Of a DNA stretch of 12,660 bases, positions 1 through 8,600 are shown piece by piece; position 1 is the first letter of the stretch, and the number at the start of each line of letters is the position of its first letter. This DNA comes from Saprospiraceae bacterium (GTDB lineage: Bacteria; Bacteroidota; Bacteroidia; Bacteroidales; JAIPBB01). The position numbers and the translations under genes are program-made. The notes under the pieces are model-generated. The model did no database searches and had not been told where the DNA came from. It saw only the letters and a program-made list of their open reading frames with translations. Where the stretch lies: NCBI GenBank assembly GCA_021739805.1, contig JAIPBB010000147.1, forward strand, positions 1-12,660. The letters run 5' to 3'.

Positions 1-330
1 GAAGTAAATGACACGAAGTAAATGACACGAAGTAAATGACACGAAGTAAATGACACGAAGTAAATGACGCCGAAGGCAAATGACACGAAGTAAATGACGC
101 CGAAGGCAAATGACACGAAGTAAATGACGCCGAAGGCAAATGACACGAAGTAAATGACGCCGAAGGCAAATAACACGAAGTAAATGACGCCGAAGGCAAA
201 TGACACGAAATAAATGACGCCGAAGGCAAATGACACGAAGTAAATGACGCCGAAGGCAAATGACGCAAAGCAAATGACACGAAGTTAATGACGCCGAAGA
301 CAAATGACGCAAAGCAAATGACCTAAAGTA
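1..330. repeat. Mixed-period tandem repeat array (14-bp and 30-bp units)
   Basis: The array enters from the left edge. Four copies of a 14-bp unit (GAAGTAAATGACAC) start at 1, 15, 29 and 43. They are followed by 30-bp units starting at 57, 87, 117, 147, 177, 207 and 237, each joining GAAGTAAATGAC to GCCGAAGGCAAATGACAC. From about 265 the units degenerate into variants such as GCAAAGCAAATGAC, ending near 330. All units share an AAG-x-(A/C/T)AAATGAC core, so the 30-bp unit looks like two diverged copies of the short one. The + strand carries TAA and TGA within units and is not coding. The reverse complement of the 30-bp unit has no stop in any of its three frames, but I see no start context for a gene there. 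Function unknown. The array ends about 10 bp before a promoter-like motif for the gene at 371. Confidence 0.95.
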
Positions 331-339
331 AATTTTTCC

Positions 340-347
340 TACATTTG
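340..347 (+). promoter_or_regulatory. Candidate Bacteroidota -7 promoter element
   Basis: TACATTTG matches the Bacteroidota sigma-70 -7 consensus TAnnTTTG exactly and lies 23 bp before the ATG at 371. I find no good TTG-type -33 element about 24 bp upstream, because the repeat array occupies that position. The call rests on the -7 match and its position only. Confidence 0.4.
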
Positions 348-370
348 TTCAATTCTTAAACTTAATATTA

Positions 371-1957
371 ATGGCAAAAGAAAAAACCAATCGTTTCATA
401 CTTCTTTTAATAGCATTTTGGGAGGGTGCAACTGTTATGGCTTGCGAGCTTTTTGGTGCTAAAATGATAGCTCCTTTTTTTGGTACAACCATTTATTCGT
501 GGGCAGGAGTTTTAGCAATAACACTGGGCGGTCTTGCAGCCGGATATTATTTTGGAGGCTGGCTAACCACAAAATATAAACCCATAAAATTATTAAACAT
601 TATCTTGATTTCTTCCGGTGCATTTATGCTTTTAATGCCATTTATCAGTAATGGAATTATGACTGCTGCAATTAACATGAACATTCTGTCAGGACTAATT
701 TTATCCTTAATAGTTTTTCTTTTCCCTCCAATTGTATTTTTCGGAATGGTTAGTCCTGTGATAATTCATGCACTCGTAAGTTCAGTTGATGCTACCGGAA
801 AAACAGCAGGACGAGTTTATGCAATTTCAACTGTTGGTGGCGTTTTAAATACTCTTTTCCTTGGTTTTTATATTATTCCTGAATTTGGGATTAAAATACC
901 TACTTTAATTTATGGAGCGATAATTCTTCTTTTACCTGTTTTATTAATTCAGAAAAAAAGAAAAATTCCAACAGCTTTGGTTTTGATTTTTGCTCTTGCA
1001 ATTGTTATTGGAGTTCAAACTAAAGCTTCAGAAAATAAAGAAAGACAAATGTTTAATATTTCTTACTCATCTGAAGGATTGCTTGGTCAAGTGAAAGTAA
1101 TGGATTATGGTTGGAAAGATGATAATTTTGGATTTATGCCACTTAGAGGATTGCTTGTAAATAACACCTGGCAAACAGTAATAAATTCAAATGATATGAC
1201 AGGAATGCTAGACTATATTTATTTTATGCGTCCCTTGTTTAGTGCTTATACAAAGAAAAGTGAAGTGCTTTTAATTGGGCTTGGTGGTGGAACATTGTGT
1301 AAAGAAATTCAGAAAAAGAATTTGAATGTTGAAGTAGTTGAAATTGACAAGAGATTAAAGGAAATCTCACATCGTTTTTTTGGACTTGACCGAAAAACCA
1401 ATATTATTATTGATGACGGAAGACATTATCTTAATAAAACTAAAAAAAAATATGACATTATTGTTTTCGATGCTTTTCTTGGTGAAAATCCACCATGGCA
1501 TTTGCTAACATTGCAATCATTCGAAAGAGTGAAAGAACTTTTAAATCCCGAAGGTTCTTTATTTATTGAATTCTATGGTTATATCGAAGGAGAAACCGGG
1601 CTTTCAGGAAGGTCAGTTTACCGAACACTAATTGAAGCAGGTTTTAAAACTGAAATTATTGCCACAAGTGCCGAAGATGGAATTGAAAGAAACTTCATTT
1701 ATGTAGCTTCGGAAAATGATTTTGATTTTAATGGATTGGATTATTCGGGAATTAAATACACCGACAAAAAAATAGATGACCTAAATAACTTCTTACTAAA
1801 CACTTCAGAAATTGATTTTGCAAACGCCGTAACACTTACTGACGATTGTCCAGCATTAGAAAAAATGCTTATGAATCCTGCTCTTGACTGGAGAAAAAGC
1901 TTAAATAAACTTTTCAGAAATAATTTAATAGAACAGAAGCAGCCAATTTATTATTAA
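371..1957 (+). CDS. Fused membrane / spermidine-synthase-like protein
   Basis: The 528-residue protein has a hydrophobic N-terminal part (about residues 7-217, roughly seven membrane segments) joined to a Rossmann-type SAM-binding domain (about 230-480) like spermidine synthase. The SAM-binding loop is seen as IGLGGGTL at 302-309, followed by the acidic strand end VVEID at 322-326, IIDDGRHY at 346-353 and VFDAF at 365-369. True spermidine synthases usually have GGGDG in the first loop; here it is GGGTL, so the polyamine aminopropyl transfer reaction should not be assumed. This fused architecture is widespread in bacteria and mostly of unknown substrate. The domain probably faces the cytoplasm. 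The start at 371 is the first ATG after the candidate promoter. The gene at 1973 follows after 15 bp, so the two are probably co-transcribed. Fold assignment is strong; activity is unknown. Confidence 0.85.
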   Translation: MAKEKTNRFILLLIAFWEGATVMACELFGAKMIAPFFGTTIYSWAGVLAITLGGLAAGYYFGGWLTTKYKPIKLLNIILISSGAFMLLMPFISNGIMTAAINMNILSGLILSLIVFLFPPIVFFGMVSPVIIHALVSSVDATGKTAGRVYAISTVGGVLNTLFLGFYIIPEFGIKIPTLIYGAIILLLPVLLIQKKRKIPTALVLIFALAIVIGVQTKASENKERQMFNISYSSEGLLGQVKVMDYGWKDDNFGFMPLRGLLVNNTWQTVINSNDMTGMLDYIYFMRPLFSAYTKKSEVLLIGLGGGTLCKEIQKKNLNVEVVEIDKRLKEISHRFFGLDRKTNIIIDDGRHYLNKTKKKYDIIVFDAFLGENPPWHLLTLQSFERVKELLNPEGSLFIEFYGYIEGETGLSGRSVYRTLIEAGFKTEIIATSAEDGIERNFIYVASENDFDFNGLDYSGIKYTDKKIDDLNNFLLNTSEIDFANAVTLTDDCPALEKMLMNPALDWRKSLNKLFRNNLIEQKQPIYY

Positions 1958-1972
1958 ATTTAACAGAATCAT

Positions 1973-2797
1973 ATGCACTATCTTAAATGCAAAAATTGCC
2001 AACACCTAAACGAAGTTAAAACAGAGTATTTAACATTTTGTTCAAATTGCAATAAAAAATTAGATAATAATTTTTCTGTTTGGAAGAAAAGCAATCCTGA
2101 TAAATCACTTGAAGATTTTAAGCAATTGATATGCATTTCAGAAGAAGAAATTCAAAGACTTAATTCACAGATAACTCCTAAAAAACCAAGAAAATTAAAA
2201 TATTGGATTGCTTTTGCTTTTGTTTTTGCATTTTTCTATGGTATTGCATACTTTTTCGGTGAAACAGTAATAAGATACTTAAAATCAGAGAAAACATCAA
2301 AAGAAGTATTAGATAAAAAATGGACTCGGGAAGCTTATGGAAATTTTGGTTTAACAGTTGAAACACCTGTAAAAATTCCCAAAAGCAATATGGAATTACC
2401 TGCCAGAATAAAACAATATGTTGAAATAATGGATTATTATGTAAATGAATCGGATAAAGGTTTTAAAATTGTCATTAGTAGCATGAAATACAAATCAGAA
2501 GTTGGCGAATTAAGCTTACAAGGAGGTGCAGATGGTGCTATGAAAGAAATGAAAAATCAAAGTGAAATTAGCGACTTAACATATACTGAAGAAGAACTTT
2601 ACAAAGATGATGTTCCCGGAATTATTCAGAAGGGAACTTTAAAAATTAGCGGGATTAATGCTGAACTAATAAATACCATATTTCTTTCAGGTCATAATTC
2701 CTATCAAGTAATGGTGCTTTTTCAATCAGATGATGATGTTGGAAGAATAGCTGCAAACAGGGTAATTGAATCAATCGAAATAAAAGCAAATAACTAA
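1973..2797 (+). CDS. Zinc-ribbon, single-pass membrane protein of unknown function
   Basis: The 274-residue protein starts with a rubredoxin-like zinc ribbon: Cys6-x2-Cys9 and Cys23-x2-Cys26. A charged linker follows (about 27-72), then one membrane segment at about 77-96 preceded by the basic patch KKPRKLK, which predicts a cytoplasmic ribbon and an exported C-terminal domain (about 100-274). That domain is mixed alpha/beta in character, has no cysteines and no motif I recognise. The gene begins 15 bp after the spermidine-synthase-like gene, which suggests an operon and possibly a shared membrane role. Only 6 bp separate its stop from the inverted-repeat element at 2804, which could form the 3' end of the transcript. 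The zinc ribbon and membrane segment are visible; function is unknown. Confidence 0.8.
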   Translation: MHYLKCKNCQHLNEVKTEYLTFCSNCNKKLDNNFSVWKKSNPDKSLEDFKQLICISEEEIQRLNSQITPKKPRKLKYWIAFAFVFAFFYGIAYFFGETVIRYLKSEKTSKEVLDKKWTREAYGNFGLTVETPVKIPKSNMELPARIKQYVEIMDYYVNESDKGFKIVISSMKYKSEVGELSLQGGADGAMKEMKNQSEISDLTYTEEELYKDDVPGIIQKGTLKISGINAELINTIFLSGHNSYQVMVLFQSDDDVGRIAANRVIESIEIKANN

Positions 2798-2803
2798 AAT
2801 TAT

Positions 2804-2956
2804 AATTAGTGTCAGCAAGAAAACTACCTTGAATTGAAAATCAGCCTTTCCCCGCCCCTAAAGGGTGGGCTGATTTTCAGTGAGTTCACCCTTTAGGGCT
2901 TGGGGAAAAACTCACTGAAAATCAAAATTTGTCGGGTTTTCTTGCTGACACTAATT
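2804..2956. repeat. Nested inverted-repeat element (MITE-like or structured RNA)
   Basis: Perfect 21-bp inverted repeats bound the element (2804-2824 with 2936-2956). Inside, TTTCCCC at 2847-2853 pairs with 2902-2908, and CCCTAAAGGGTG at 2856-2867 pairs with 2887-2898, giving a 19-bp stem with a small internal loop. Two competing perfect stems share the segment TGATTTTCA at 2871-2879: 12 bp (2835-2846 with 2868-2879) and 16 bp (2871-2886 with 2909-2924). The core is visibly richer in G+C than its surroundings. There is no open reading frame of note and no clear target-site duplication at the ends. It may be a non-autonomous mobile repeat, a dispersed palindromic element, or a transcript 3'-end structure between the genes ending at 2797 and starting at 2993. 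The structure is certain; its class is inference. Confidence 0.9.
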
Positions 2957-2992
2957 GAAAAAAATTACTGCTCCTGAACAAAATTATTGACA

Positions 2993-3604
2993 ATGAAAAA
3001 ATATTGGATTTTAGTAATATTGTTTTTTATCGGATTAATTATATCCGCAATAAAACCCCATGATTATTTCACCTGGTTTTTGGAAGTAATGCCGGGAATA
3101 ATCGGATTAATTGTATTAGCTTTAACCTTCAAAAGATTTAAGTTTACGAACCTTACATACATTTTAATTCTAATTCATTGCTACATTCTTTTCATCGGAG
3201 GACATTATACTTATGCTGAAGTCCCACTTTTCGATTGGGTAAAAGATGTTTTTCATCAGGATAGAAACAATTATGATAAACTTGGTCATTTTGCTCAAGG
3301 TTTTGTTCCTGCTCTGATAACGAGAGAACTTTTCATCAGAAATGAAATTATTAAAAAGGGATTTTGGCTTTCTTTTGTAACTGTTTGTGTTTGTGCAACC
3401 CTAAGTGTATTCTATGAATTTCTTGAATGGTTTGTTGCTGTTTTTTCAGGTGAATCTGCAGAAGCATTTCTGGGAACTCAAGGATATGTTTGGGACACAC
3501 AGGCTGATATGTTGTTTGCTGTTATTGGGGCAACTTTTATGATTGTTTTTTTGTCTAAAATTCATGACAAGCAGATTGAGAAAATAACAAGCCATTTCGA
3601 ATAA
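2993..3604 (+). CDS. DUF2238 / YjdF-family inner membrane protein
   Basis: This 203-residue polytopic membrane protein has hydrophobic segments at about 4-20, 32-46, 54-70 and three more in the second half. Signature stretches of the DUF2238 family (E. coli YjdF, a similar length) are easily seen: GGHYTYAEVPLFDW at 69-82, YDKLGHFAQGFVPA at 94-107, a later FYEFLEWF, and WDTQADM before the last membrane segment. The conserved His, Asp and Glu residues near membrane borders suggest a polar site, but no biochemical role is established for the family as far as I know. I choose the ATG at 2993; an in-frame TTG two codons earlier (2987) is possible but less likely. The gene follows the inverted-repeat element by 36 bp and has no strong promoter motif of its own. 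Confidence 0.85.
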   Translation: MKKYWILVILFFIGLIISAIKPHDYFTWFLEVMPGIIGLIVLALTFKRFKFTNLTYILILIHCYILFIGGHYTYAEVPLFDWVKDVFHQDRNNYDKLGHFAQGFVPALITRELFIRNEIIKKGFWLSFVTVCVCATLSVFYEFLEWFVAVFSGESAEAFLGTQGYVWDTQADMLFAVIGATFMIVFLSKIHDKQIEKITSHFE

Positions 3605-3672
3605 ATTTTGCCAAAATACTTTGTTGAACTTTTATCATTAGTTTGTTTTTCTTAAATTTTAAAATGTTTCAA

Positions 3673-4593
3673 ATGAAAAGAACTCTACTCCTTACTATTT
3701 TTATTTTAAGCCTAATATCATATAGTTTTGGACAAAAGAGAATTCGTGTTGAACCTATTTCACGTTACTCACGCTTAAAAAAAGAAAACAGAAATAGTAG
3801 GTGGATGCATTCATTTGCAAAACGAGCAAGGGAAGATATTATTTATTCTGATACGCATAAAAGAGTTGAATATTGCTACTATCTGGGTTTTGAAAGAATT
3901 TGTTATGGTGAAACATACAGACTTATTGGAGATTCAACTTTGCAAATTGGTGACACATTATATAACAACAAAGTTCATCAATGGACTTATAGGAAACTTG
4001 AAAATGGCAATTTCTTTGTTTACAGCAATTTTGATAATGTTTACGAATTTGGAATAGTTAAAGAACTTATCCCATTTGAAAGAATTGGAAATTTTATTGT
4101 AACAAAAAAGAATAAAAAAGACACTTTGTGGATTGCAGATTATTCAAAAGTTGACATGAGTAAGTTGTATTCCGAACCAATTATTCAAATCTATAAATCA
4201 AAAATCTGCGGCAAAATCTATGATGCTGATGAAGTGGATATTTCGCCCAGTCTAATTAATGGTGACTCAATTCCTGAAATTAAATTGGAAAGATTAAGTT
4301 ATCAGTTCTGTGAACCTTGGATGATGGTTGTAAAAAATATGTCGTTTATTATAAGTAATACAGGAGTAATTCTTAACATTGAACAATACAACGGTTTTTT
4401 TGACAATAATGATCCGTATATTTTGGAATTAATGAAAGAAATTATTAAGATGGAGCCTTTGAAACCTGCTATAGTTGATGGCGAATATGTTAATTCAAAG
4501 TGTTATGTAGAGATTGATATGATGGATGAACAATTAAAAGAATTCAGAAACCATCCTGCATTAGATACAAAGCCGATACCAAGAAAAAAATAA
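3673..4593 (+). CDS. Exported protein with a TonB C-terminal-like tail
   Basis: From the ATG at 3673 the protein has 306 residues and begins with a clean signal peptide, MKRTLLLTIFILSLISYSFG, with likely cleavage before QKR. An ATG at 3664 adds only MFQ; a TTG at 3643 is less likely. The middle of the protein matches nothing I recognise. The last ~60 residues (about 235-290) read like the degenerate TonB-C fold common in Bacteroidota: a strand with NIEQYNG, a helix ILELMKEIIKM, then EPLKPAIVDGEYVNSKCYVEI, matching the usual pattern of a helix, a Pro-rich turn, xPAxxxGxxV and a final strand. The conserved Trp of TonB-C is missing. It probably acts in the periplasm, but without a membrane anchor it is not a standard TonB. 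It is followed after 4 bp by a lipoprotein gene, so the two are very likely co-transcribed and may work together. Confidence 0.75.
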   Translation: MKRTLLLTIFILSLISYSFGQKRIRVEPISRYSRLKKENRNSRWMHSFAKRAREDIIYSDTHKRVEYCYYLGFERICYGETYRLIGDSTLQIGDTLYNNKVHQWTYRKLENGNFFVYSNFDNVYEFGIVKELIPFERIGNFIVTKKNKKDTLWIADYSKVDMSKLYSEPIIQIYKSKICGKIYDADEVDISPSLINGDSIPEIKLERLSYQFCEPWMMVVKNMSFIISNTGVILNIEQYNGFFDNNDPYILELMKEIIKMEPLKPAIVDGEYVNSKCYVEIDMMDEQLKEFRNHPALDTKPIPRKK

Positions 4594-4597
4594 AAGA

Positions 4598-5047
4598 ATG
4601 AAGCATCTTTTACTATGTTTTTTTTGTAATAAAAAACATATCTTAAACTGCATTTTAATTGGTCTATTAGGAATAATCATCTCAGGGTGTATTAGCCATA
4701 AAAATATTGAAACAGAAAATATTCAAAAAAAATGCACTTGGGGTATTCAGAGATATATTACGGACTCACTGGGCAATCATTATAAAATTTACGATAAAAA
4801 AACATCTTGCTTTCCGGGTTTATCTGAATATGAAAATAACATTATTGAAATCGACCTGAAAATATATAATAGAAGTGGCATGTTAGTTTTTGAAACTAAT
4901 CAATTAAATGAAAACTGGATTTGCTCAGATTCAAGCATTTGCAATATTAATGATGGTATTTATATTTATTGGATTAAAACAATTGAGAAGGGAGATACTT
5001 TATATAAAAGAGACCATAAAGGAACAATTGGAGTATTCAATTATTAA
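4598..5047 (+). CDS. Lipoprotein with a partial CHU_C-like domain
   Basis: This is a 149-residue predicted lipoprotein. The N-terminal hydrophobic stretch ends in the lipobox ISGC, with the lipidated Cys at 31. Residues 82-149 resemble the second half of the gliding-motility-associated C-terminal (CHU_C) domain: DLKIYNRSGMLVFET, then a Trp, then DGIYIYWI, and KGTIGVF at the very end. The nearby T9SS cargo protein (5694-8798) has the same order: MQIFNRWGQIVFTS, GWDG, EGVYYWII, HGTVTMF. The usual first half with the TPNGDG signature is absent. The stretch between residue 31 and 82 has several Cys and no known motif. It starts 4 bp after the preceding gene. T9SS cargo normally uses a Sec signal peptide with SPI cleavage, so a lipoprotein carrying this fold may have a structural role rather than being cargo. 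The resemblance is my own reading by eye. Confidence 0.75.
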   Translation: MKHLLLCFFCNKKHILNCILIGLLGIIISGCISHKNIETENIQKKCTWGIQRYITDSLGNHYKIYDKKTSCFPGLSEYENNIIEIDLKIYNRSGMLVFETNQLNENWICSDSSICNINDGIYIYWIKTIEKGDTLYKRDHKGTIGVFNY

Positions 5048-5061
5048 GCAAATGATAAATA

Positions 5062-5093
5062 ATTTCAATAAAATTTTCAATAATTATTGAAAT
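5062..5093 (+). terminator. Hairpin after the lipoprotein gene, possible terminator
   Basis: A perfect 10-bp inverted repeat (ATTTCAATAA at 5062-5071 with TTATTGAAAT at 5084-5093) begins 15 bp after the stop at 5047, with a 12-nt loop. The stem is almost all A-T and is followed by only a short T-run (CCTTT), so a strong intrinsic terminator is doubtful. A role in transcript end formation or simple AT-rich coincidence are both possible. Confidence 0.35.
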
Positions 5094-5233
5094 ATCCTTT
5101 GATTAGTCAATTTATTGTTTATCTTTAATCATTATTTACAAGGAAATTTTAGGCAAAATTGATTTTGTTTAAACTTATCTTTTTGAAAATCAAAACAATT
5201 TAATTTAAATTTTCGCTATATCCAATAATAATT

Positions 5234-5437
5234 ATGGGACGACCTCCAACAAAACCAAAGGAACTAAAAGATGGTTTTTATATTGAAATCCGAAATAAAG
5301 GAGCCAAAACCGGGATAAAACTCTACAGAGCTACCAAAGAACAAATGTTAAATGCTATAAAAGAATACGAAAAAACAAAAGAAGTAATAGTTTTAGGGGA
5401 ATTCAAAAAAGGGAAACCTGTAAATAAAATAGAATAA
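5234..5437 (+). CDS. Small basic protein of unknown function (67 aa)
   Basis: The gene encodes a compact, lysine-rich 67-residue protein. It opens with MGRPPTKPKELKDGFYIEI, continues with GAKTGIKLYRATKEQML, a short helix NAIKEYEKTK, a strand EVIVLGEF and a basic tail. The GRPP start recalls half of an AT-hook, but the full RGRP core is not present, so DNA binding is only a guess. The even mix of strands and helix and the absence of low-complexity sequence argue for a real gene. Similar small proteins seem familiar from Bacteroidota genomes, but I cannot name a family. It stands alone, with 186 bp before and 256 bp after. A TATCTTTA motif at 5120-5127, with TTG at 5099-5101, and a second TATCTTTT at 5176-5183 are weak promoter candidates. 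Confidence 0.7.
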   Translation: MGRPPTKPKELKDGFYIEIRNKGAKTGIKLYRATKEQMLNAIKEYEKTKEVIVLGEFKKGKPVNKIE

Positions 5438-5638
5438 TAATTATCTAATAATTGAGAGTTCATCCTTCAAAAAATCAACATAAGTTAATAATAAGAAATT
5501 ACGACACTATTGAACTACCTTCTTCTATTTTATGGAAATTTGATTTTTCTAAGATTTTTATAAGCTACAATTAAAGTGCTTGTTTGAAAGATTATGCAAA
5601 GCTTTTTTTATAACAAATACAATAATTCAAAATAATTC

Positions 5639-5670
5639 TTGTCTTTCATAATGAATTTTGATTATCTTTA
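5639..5670 (+). promoter_or_regulatory. Candidate promoter for the T9SS cargo gene
   Basis: TTG at 5639-5641 and TATCTTTA at 5663-5670 are 21 bp apart, in the range of Bacteroidota -33/-7 promoters (TTTG and TAnnTTTG). The -7 element differs from consensus at the last base only. It lies 23 bp before the ATG at 5694. Confidence 0.35.
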
Positions 5671-5693
5671 CCTGATATAAATAATTTCATAAA

Positions 5694-8600
5694 ATGGATA
5701 ATAGAATCTCAAATAGGATTTTCCCTTTACTTATTATTCTCTATTTAATTTTTAATACTTTTCAAATTTCTGCCCAGCAAACTTTTATTATTTATAATGA
5801 AAATTTTTCAACAGGCGGTAGTTCAATTACATTAAACACAAGCGGTGTTGGAACTCCAAGTGGAACTAACCAATGGATAGTTAATAGTCAATACTTAGGT
5901 AATTCGACATATCCAAACACAACAAGTCAAAATTTCACTTATTCAGGAACAATTTCTAATCCTGACGATAAATACATGCATATATATAATACTTCTGCTG
6001 CTGTAGCGAATTGTAATTATAACCCATCGGTTGCTTCTGACCGATTTGCAACAACCGGAGATTTTTGCACCATGGGTGTAACCAATGTTACTTTTAGTTT
6101 TTTTTATATCTGTGAAGGTTCTGCAAATGCTTACGGTAGAATTTACTATAGCCTTGACGCAGGAAGTTCATGGAATCAAGCAAGTTCCAACATCTACAAT
6201 GGGAAGAGCATGTGGAAATATGAAGCCATTATTAATCCTGCTTTCAATAATCAGGCAAGTATAAGATTCGGCTTCAGGTGGTTTAATAACGGCACATCAC
6301 CCACTAACATTGCTTTAGGTATAGACGACATATTTCTTATCGGCACTTATGATTCACTCACCAATCCGGTAAATATTAATATAACAAATATCCCTGATAG
6401 TGTTTGCCAGGGGACAAATCTTGTTTTCTCTTACACATTATCAGATACTCTTTGCGATGGACAATATTCCATAGAATTATCTGACAGTTTAGGCAATTTT
6501 GCATTATTATCCTGGACTTTTAATAAATATTCCCAAAGCACTTCAGGTACTTTAGCAATCAATATTCCCACTAATATTCCTGCAGCAAGCTGTTATAAAA
6601 TAAGAGTTAGCAGAGTTTCACCTCCTCCGGTAATAACCGGAATTGTGAGTGCTTGTTTTGCTGTTGTTGCCTGCCCAAACACAATAACAACTCTTCAGCC
6701 TGTAGTAACTATGGGAGGCGATTCGGTTTGCATTGGGAGTTCTATTGATATTCCATTCTGGTCAACAGGAACATTTGGTAATTTTAATATGTACACAGCT
6801 CAGCTTTCTGATACAGCAGGAAGTTTTGCCAACCCTCTTTGGATTGGAGCTCTCCAAAGTACTAGTACCTTTGACCCAACAGTAGTCCCTTCACCGGGAA
6901 CTGTTAGTGGTATGATACCAAATACACCGGAAGGATGTGGTTATTATTTAAGAATAACTGCTTCGGTACCAGGAACAATTGGAACAGTTTGGGGACCATT
7001 CTGCATTAAAAAATGCCCTATTACAACTAATAATTATCAAAACATAAATTTTTGCATCAACAATTACGTTGGCGACAGTACAATGATGCCGGTGGATGTT
7101 GACACAAGTTTTGCCACCGTATTTGATTCAACAAATTTATTTCAAGTACAACTTCTGGATAAACAATCATTTGCTCATGTTAACACAGGCAGCCTTGGTT
7201 CAATTCAAGCAGACACATCAGTATTAATGAAAGTCAAATCTCCTCCTCTACCCGGATTAATATCTATGGGACTCGCACCTGATATGTATTATATGAGAGT
7301 TGTTGCAACAAGTGCAAATGACACAAATGATTTGTTGGGCAAAGTTGTAAAACTTATTATTGGAGCTCCCGATGACATAGCTCCTGTTATTCATGCTTCT
7401 GACACATTAATTTGCCAGGGCGATGTTGTACAACTTTGGGTTACTCAACATTATATGAGTTCAAAATATCAATGGTATTTAAACGGAAGTCCTTTCCCAC
7501 CAAATTCACCTAAAAATCCTTTATGGGTTCTTTTTAATGGTGCTGCAGGACAGTATGTTTTTTCAGTGCAGGAAACCCATAACGGCTGCCCAGGTCCTGT
7601 TTCATCATCATTCGTAATTGATATGATTGTACCTCCTTCAGCATCAATTGCAGGAAAAATCAAAGTATGTGTTGGCGACACAACCACTTATACTAACTCT
7701 TTCATTAATAACACTTTTTACAGTTGGTCGGCATCTTGCGGAACTATCATTGATACAGCTAATAATCAAATTAGAGTTGTTTGGGATACAGTAGGAACCT
7801 GTAAAATTAATGTTTCTGCTATAAATATGTGCGGAAGTAACAATGGAGTCAAAACAGTGTATATTTATCCATCACCAACAATTTTTGCAGGTTCCGATAC
7901 AACTATTTGTCTTGGTGACACTATTACGCTTTCTGCAAGTGGAGGAGTCAATTATTCATGGACTCCGACTAGCAGTTTAATAAACCCAAATTCAAGTTCA
8001 CCTTCAGCTTTCCCAAACACTACAACTAATTATCTCGTTACCGGTATGAGTTCACAAGGATGCAAGAATTATGATTCTACTATTGTGAATGTTATGCCTG
8101 CACCAATAATTGACATTGGAGACGACACATTAATTTGCGAAGGAGACGTATTAGTTCTTGATCCGGGAGCTGGATACACAACTTATTTATGGAACGATAG
8201 CACAACAAATCAAACCTTATCAATAGATAGTTCAGGAACTTATTGGGTTGAAGTTACTATTCCAAACGGTTGTGTAGGCATTGACGATATAATTATCGAT
8301 TATCAGCCGGGACCACATATCGATATATTCACAGAAGAATGTATCAATGAGAATCATCCTGTTGTTCTTGATGCAGGTTCTTTCTTATCTTATCTCTGGC
8401 AAGATGGTAGTAGTTCACAATATTTAACAGCTTATCAACCCGGTATTTACTGGGTGAAAGCCGGCAATGGCAATTGTATTTCTTTAGACTCAATTGAATT
8501 ATTTACATGTCTGGAAATTACTGTTCCAAATGTTTTCACTCCAAATGGCGATGGATATAATGATGTTTTCACTATAGATGGCGATAATATTACTAAAATT

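Noticed and set aside
1..330. CRISPR array
   Set aside because: The units are contiguous with no variable spacers, so it is a tandem repeat, not a CRISPR.
371..1957. Genuine spermidine synthase (speE)
   Set aside because: The SAM loop reads GGGTL rather than GGGDG and the protein is fused to a membrane domain; the gene symbol would mislead.
2804..2956. Insertion sequence
   Set aside because: There is no transposase frame and no target duplication visible; only a non-autonomous or structural element can be claimed.
3815..4057. 80-codon + frame inside the TonB-C-like gene
   Set aside because: It is in another frame of a gene with a signal peptide and domain pattern; no independent evidence.
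7469..7687. Reverse-strand frame opposite the T9SS cargo gene
   Set aside because: The + strand protein here has clear Ig-like motifs; the reverse frame has none.
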